NCBI GenBank assembly: GCA_016867675.1
Contig: VGIZ01000037.1
Coordinates: 1-6,417 of the forward strand
DNA: 6,417 bases
DNA from: Candidatus Aenigmatarchaeota archaeon
Lineage (GTDB): Archaea > Aenigmatarchaeota > Aenigmatarchaeia > QMZP01
Direction: 5' to 3'
The position numbers and the translations under genes are program-made. Below are positions 4,424 to 6,417 of this stretch, in pieces. Positions within the stretch are counted from its first letter, which is position 1, and the number at the start of each line of letters is the position of its first letter. Under the pieces are notes generated by a model. That model was not told where the DNA came from and did no database searches. It saw nothing but the letters and a program-made list of their open reading frames with translations.

Positions 4424-5914
4424 ATGGAATATGACGGCAGAATCCTTCCGGGTGTGAATATAGAAGGGTTCAGCTACGGCGATATAAGCGTAAGAGACGG
4501 ATATTCTGATTTCTTCCTAAAGGATGTTGACACGTCTACACAACTTACAAGAAGGATACGCATCAATGTGCCTCTGGTCAGCGCGCCCATGGACACTGTG
4601 ACAGAATCCGGCCTAGCAAGAGCGCTTGCCCTCGAAGGAGGATTCGGAATAATCCATTACAACTTTAGGGAGCTTGGAAAGATTATAACAGAACTTGACA
4701 AAGTCAAAAGGTTTGAGGCTGGTTTTGTTGAAGACCCTGTCACACTCTCCCCAGATGATCCGGTTGACAAGGCCGCAAGAATAAGGAGAGAAATGGGAAT
4801 TTCCACAATACCAATAACAGAGAACGGAAAGCCCAACGGCAAGCTTGTAGGTATGCTCACCAAGGACGATTACTCTATGCTGAAACATAGGGGTCTGAAG
4901 GCAAGAGACAGGATGACACCGGTTGAAAGACTGGTTTTGGTCAAATGGTCTGACCTGCCTGTTGACTCCGGAAAGAAACTAGCATATGCGAATGATGTCC
5001 TGCTTGAAAGCCATCTCGGCACACTGCCTGTGGTGGATGATGACGGGAATCTCATGTACCTCGTCACGAGGTCTGATTTGGAAAAGAATGAGCGCTACCC
5101 GCTTGCAAGCAAGGACGCCAAGAAAAGGCTCAGGGTTGGGATAGCAATTGGACCGAAGGAGGAGTACAAGGAAATTGCGCAGGAGGCCATAAGGAAGGGT
5201 GTTGATGCGATACTTGTAGACACCGCCAAAGGCAACAGCAGGCATTGTTGCGATTATGTCGGATATGTAAAGTCACTTTCTGATGACGTAGATGTGATAG
5301 GCGGCAGCATTTCAACCCCGGAAGGCGTGGAAAATCTCATAAAAGCCGGCGCCGATGCTATAAGGGTTAATGCAGCATCCGGAGCGACATGCATAACTGA
5401 GCTTATGACAGGCGTTGGATGCCCACAGGGAACCGCTGTCTATAAATGCGCCCTTGCAGCAAGGGAGAAGGGAATCCCGATAATAGCCGATGGGGCGCTG
5501 GAAATGCCCGGGGACATAACAAAAGCGCTTGCGCTTGGGGCATCCACGGTAATGACAGGATTTCTGCTTGCCGGATGCAGCGAGGCTCCTGGATGGAAAC
5601 TTGACGTTGAAAAAGGGACAAGGGTGAAGAGATACAGGGGCATGGGTTCTGTTGGAGCCATGCAGCTGAGGAGCAGCGTAAGGTATGCGTCCTCTATTGT
5701 GCCCGAGGGTGTAGAGGGAATAGTTGAGCCTGTGGGCAGCGTGCATGAATGGGTTCCCTATCTTGTTGAAGCTACGAAGAAAGGTATGGAGAAGGCGGGC
5801 GCAAAAAGGATTGAGGATCTCTGGAAATCAACCATCGGGCCAAGAAACAGGGACGAGTCCGGAGTCCACGGTCTGAGTTCCTTCAGAAAGGTGAGGGGAA
5901 TGGGCAGCGATTGA
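4424..5914 (+). CDS. guaB: IMP dehydrogenase family protein, eukaryotic-like, with altered substrate-binding residues
   Basis: The 496-residue protein has the IMPDH barrel split by a CBS-domain pair at about 103-225. IMPDH oxidises IMP to XMP with NAD+, the committed step to GMP. Seen here are the NAD-site motif DTAKGNS (266-272), catalytic Cys323 and Thr325 (CIT), the flap with Arg420-Tyr421, and Glu428 (VPEG). Several stretches resemble eukaryotic IMPDH more than the common bacterial form: YPLASKDAKKRL, KVKRFEAGF-DPVTLSP, SGVHGLSSF near the C-terminus and GSVHEWVPYL. Odd points are changes at positions nearly invariant in the family: Ser295 for the usual Asn in GGNV, N-A-A-S-G-A-T-C where G-x-G-[SP]-G-S-I-C is usual, Ala358 in DGA for DGG, and Phe380 in TGFLLA for G-S-LLA. 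The catalytic set argues against a dead enzyme; the pocket changes make the exact substrate uncertain. Codon use (about 15 of 37 Lys AAA) differs from the mcm N-extein and may indicate transfer. Confidence 0.85.
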   Translation: MEYDGRILPGVNIEGFSYGDISVRDGYSDFFLKDVDTSTQLTRRIRINVPLVSAPMDTVTESGLARALALEGGFGIIHYNFRELGKIITELDKVKRFEAGFVEDPVTLSPDDPVDKAARIRREMGISTIPITENGKPNGKLVGMLTKDDYSMLKHRGLKARDRMTPVERLVLVKWSDLPVDSGKKLAYANDVLLESHLGTLPVVDDDGNLMYLVTRSDLEKNERYPLASKDAKKRLRVGIAIGPKEEYKEIAQEAIRKGVDAILVDTAKGNSRHCCDYVGYVKSLSDDVDVIGGSISTPEGVENLIKAGADAIRVNAASGATCITELMTGVGCPQGTAVYKCALAAREKGIPIIADGALEMPGDITKALALGASTVMTGFLLAGCSEAPGWKLDVEKGTRVKRYRGMGSVGAMQLRSSVRYASSIVPEGVEGIVEPVGSVHEWVPYLVEATKKGMEKAGAKRIEDLWKSTIGPRNRDESGVHGLSSFRKVRGMGSD

Positions 5915-5921
5915 CTGGGCA

Positions 5922-5931
5922 GCTTATTAGC
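5922..5931 (+). promoter_or_regulatory. Possible TATA box for the zinc-ribbon gene
   Basis: GCTTATTAGC is centred about 25 bp before the ATG at 5952 and is very similar to GCTTATAAGC upstream of the glutaredoxin-like gene. The spacing again fits a leaderless mRNA. Confidence 0.45.
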
Positions 5932-5937
5932 GTGGCG

Positions 5938-5951
5938 AAATAATATTATTT
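5938..5951 (+). repeat. 14-base AT-only palindrome abutting a start codon
   Basis: AAATAATATTATTT is a perfect palindrome ending at the base before the ATG at 5952. It would overlap the inferred transcription start. It may be a melting or initiator region, a binding site, or simply an AT-rich coincidence. Confidence 0.5.
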
Positions 5952-6248
5952 ATGAACTGCCCCAAATGCAACGGCGAGGCCTACCTCGTTGACGAGGAGC
6001 TTGTCAAGATTATAGAGAACACCGACCCCATGAAGGTGGTGGCCAAGGCGATATACCAGTGCCGCGCATGCGGCGAGCGGTTCTCGCGGCTTGTCATCGA
6101 GAACATCGACGCGAAAAAGGTCCAGCCCGGCCAGCAGTCAAGGCAGCAGGGCATTTACAGCGGCGAAACATATGGAAGCCAGCCGCGCGCTTCTCCCCTG
6201 CCTGCAAATCCCGAGGGCGAGCCCATTGACAAGCTGAGCTTTTTCTGA
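5952..6248 (+). CDS. 98-residue zinc-ribbon protein of unknown function
   Basis: The protein opens with CPKC (Cys3, Cys6) and has a second knuckle CRAC (Cys37, Cys40) after a charged helical insert (about residues 12-35). This makes a four-cysteine zinc ribbon like those in many small archaeal nucleic-acid or protein-interaction factors. Residues about 55-90 are rich in Gln, Ser, Pro and Gly and look disordered. The extreme C-terminus, PIDKLSFF, is hydrophobic and could be a short peptide docking motif. There is no membrane segment. The start at 5952 is supported by the immediate zinc knuckle and by a TATA-like element about 25 bp upstream. It follows the IMPDH-family gene by 37 bases, so partial readthrough is possible. 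Codon use (GAG, AAG, GAC rich) resembles the mcm extein. I do not recognise a specific family. Confidence 0.8.
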   Translation: MNCPKCNGEAYLVDEELVKIIENTDPMKVVAKAIYQCRACGERFSRLVIENIDAKKVQPGQQSRQQGIYSGETYGSQPRASPLPANPEGEPIDKLSFF

Positions 6249-6279
6249 ACCCGGAGAAATGAAAGAGAACTGAAATATT
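6249..6279 (-). terminator. Short convergent gap, T-rich on the minus strand
   Basis: Only 31 bases separate the convergent stop codons. Read on the minus strand, after the right-edge gene, the gap is pyrimidine-rich (AATATTTCAGTTCTCTTTCA and onward), which could act as an archaeal T-rich terminator. There is no T-rich signal of similar strength for the plus-strand gene. Confidence 0.25.
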
Positions 6280-6417
6280 TTATCTGAAGTCAAGCTGGTA
6301 ATGCTTGGCCATGCCGGCAGAGCGGAACGCATCCCTCATCAGGTCGCACACATGCTCGTACATCTCAAGCTTGGCTTCTTCGAAGGCCCTCGGGTCAACC
6401 TCTGCGCGCAGCCTGGC
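6280..6417 (-). CDS. Unidentified protein, C-terminal 45 residues (cut by window edge)
   Basis: The minus strand is open from the window edge for 45 codons to a TAA at 6282-6280. The tail reads ARLRAEVDPRAFEEAKLEMY near its start and ends GMAKHYQLDFR. It is rich in charged and Ala/Leu/Met residues and looks mostly helical, with no obvious motif. Codon use (GAG, GAC, CTG) fits the other high-GC genes here, and the frame runs convergent to the zinc-ribbon gene, which supports it being real. I cannot assign a family from this fragment. Confidence 0.65.
   Translation of the reverse strand, partial: ARLRAEVDPRAFEEAKLEMYEHVCDLMRDAFRSAGMAKHYQLDFR

Noticed and set aside
5312..5746. Minus-strand 144-codon open frame opposite the IMPDH-family gene
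   Set aside because: It is antisense to conserved catalytic segments, and its Cys/His/Ser/Arg-rich translation is typical of a shadow frame.
1..6417. CRISPR arrays, tRNA or rRNA genes, transposases
   Set aside because: No regularly spaced direct repeats, tRNA cloverleaf-like segments, rRNA motifs or transposase frames were seen on either strand; gaps between genes are all short.

Overview
The window looks archaeal. It carries a minichromosome maintenance (MCM) helicase. It also carries the N-terminal extension of an archaeal/eukaryotic-type glutamyl-tRNA synthetase, and several genes have a TATA-like box about 24-28 bp before the start codon, as expected for leaderless archaeal mRNAs. AGG and ATA codons are heavily used and G+C is moderate. 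I cannot name the lineage from the sequence; a euryarchaeal or DPANN-type archaeon is plausible.

Layout. Bases 1-324 (minus) hold the first 108 codons of gltX, cut by the window edge just before its catalytic core. Bases 386-616 (minus) hold a 76-residue protein with a strong Shine-Dalgarno site; it faintly resembles PC4-type single-strand DNA-binding proteins. A glutaredoxin-like gene (742-993, plus) diverges from it. Next comes a leader with two strong consecutive inverted repeats (1064-1147) before mcm (1171-4344, plus). The mcm gene is interrupted exactly inside its Walker A motif by a 374-residue intein (2185-3306) with a LAGLIDADG homing endonuclease. After a short gap with an inverted repeat abutting a TATA-like box comes an IMP dehydrogenase-family gene (4424-5914, plus). 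A 98-residue zinc-ribbon protein follows (5952-6248, plus), and the tail of an unidentified minus-strand gene closes the window (6280-6417).

How the genes work together. There is no clear multi-gene operon, since most genes seem to have their own promoter. The content is information processing (mcm, gltX, perhaps the PC4-like protein), nucleotide supply (the IMPDH homologue) and thiol redox (the glutaredoxin-like protein). The most interesting points are three. First, the IMPDH homologue is closer in sequence pattern to the eukaryotic type than to the usual prokaryotic one; it keeps the catalytic Cys, Thr and Arg-Tyr but has changed several normally invariant substrate-binding positions. Second, the Walker A intein has an atypical block B, and codon use suggests that it arrived with flanking donor sequence. 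Third, the structured mcm leader contrasts with the apparently leaderless neighbours.
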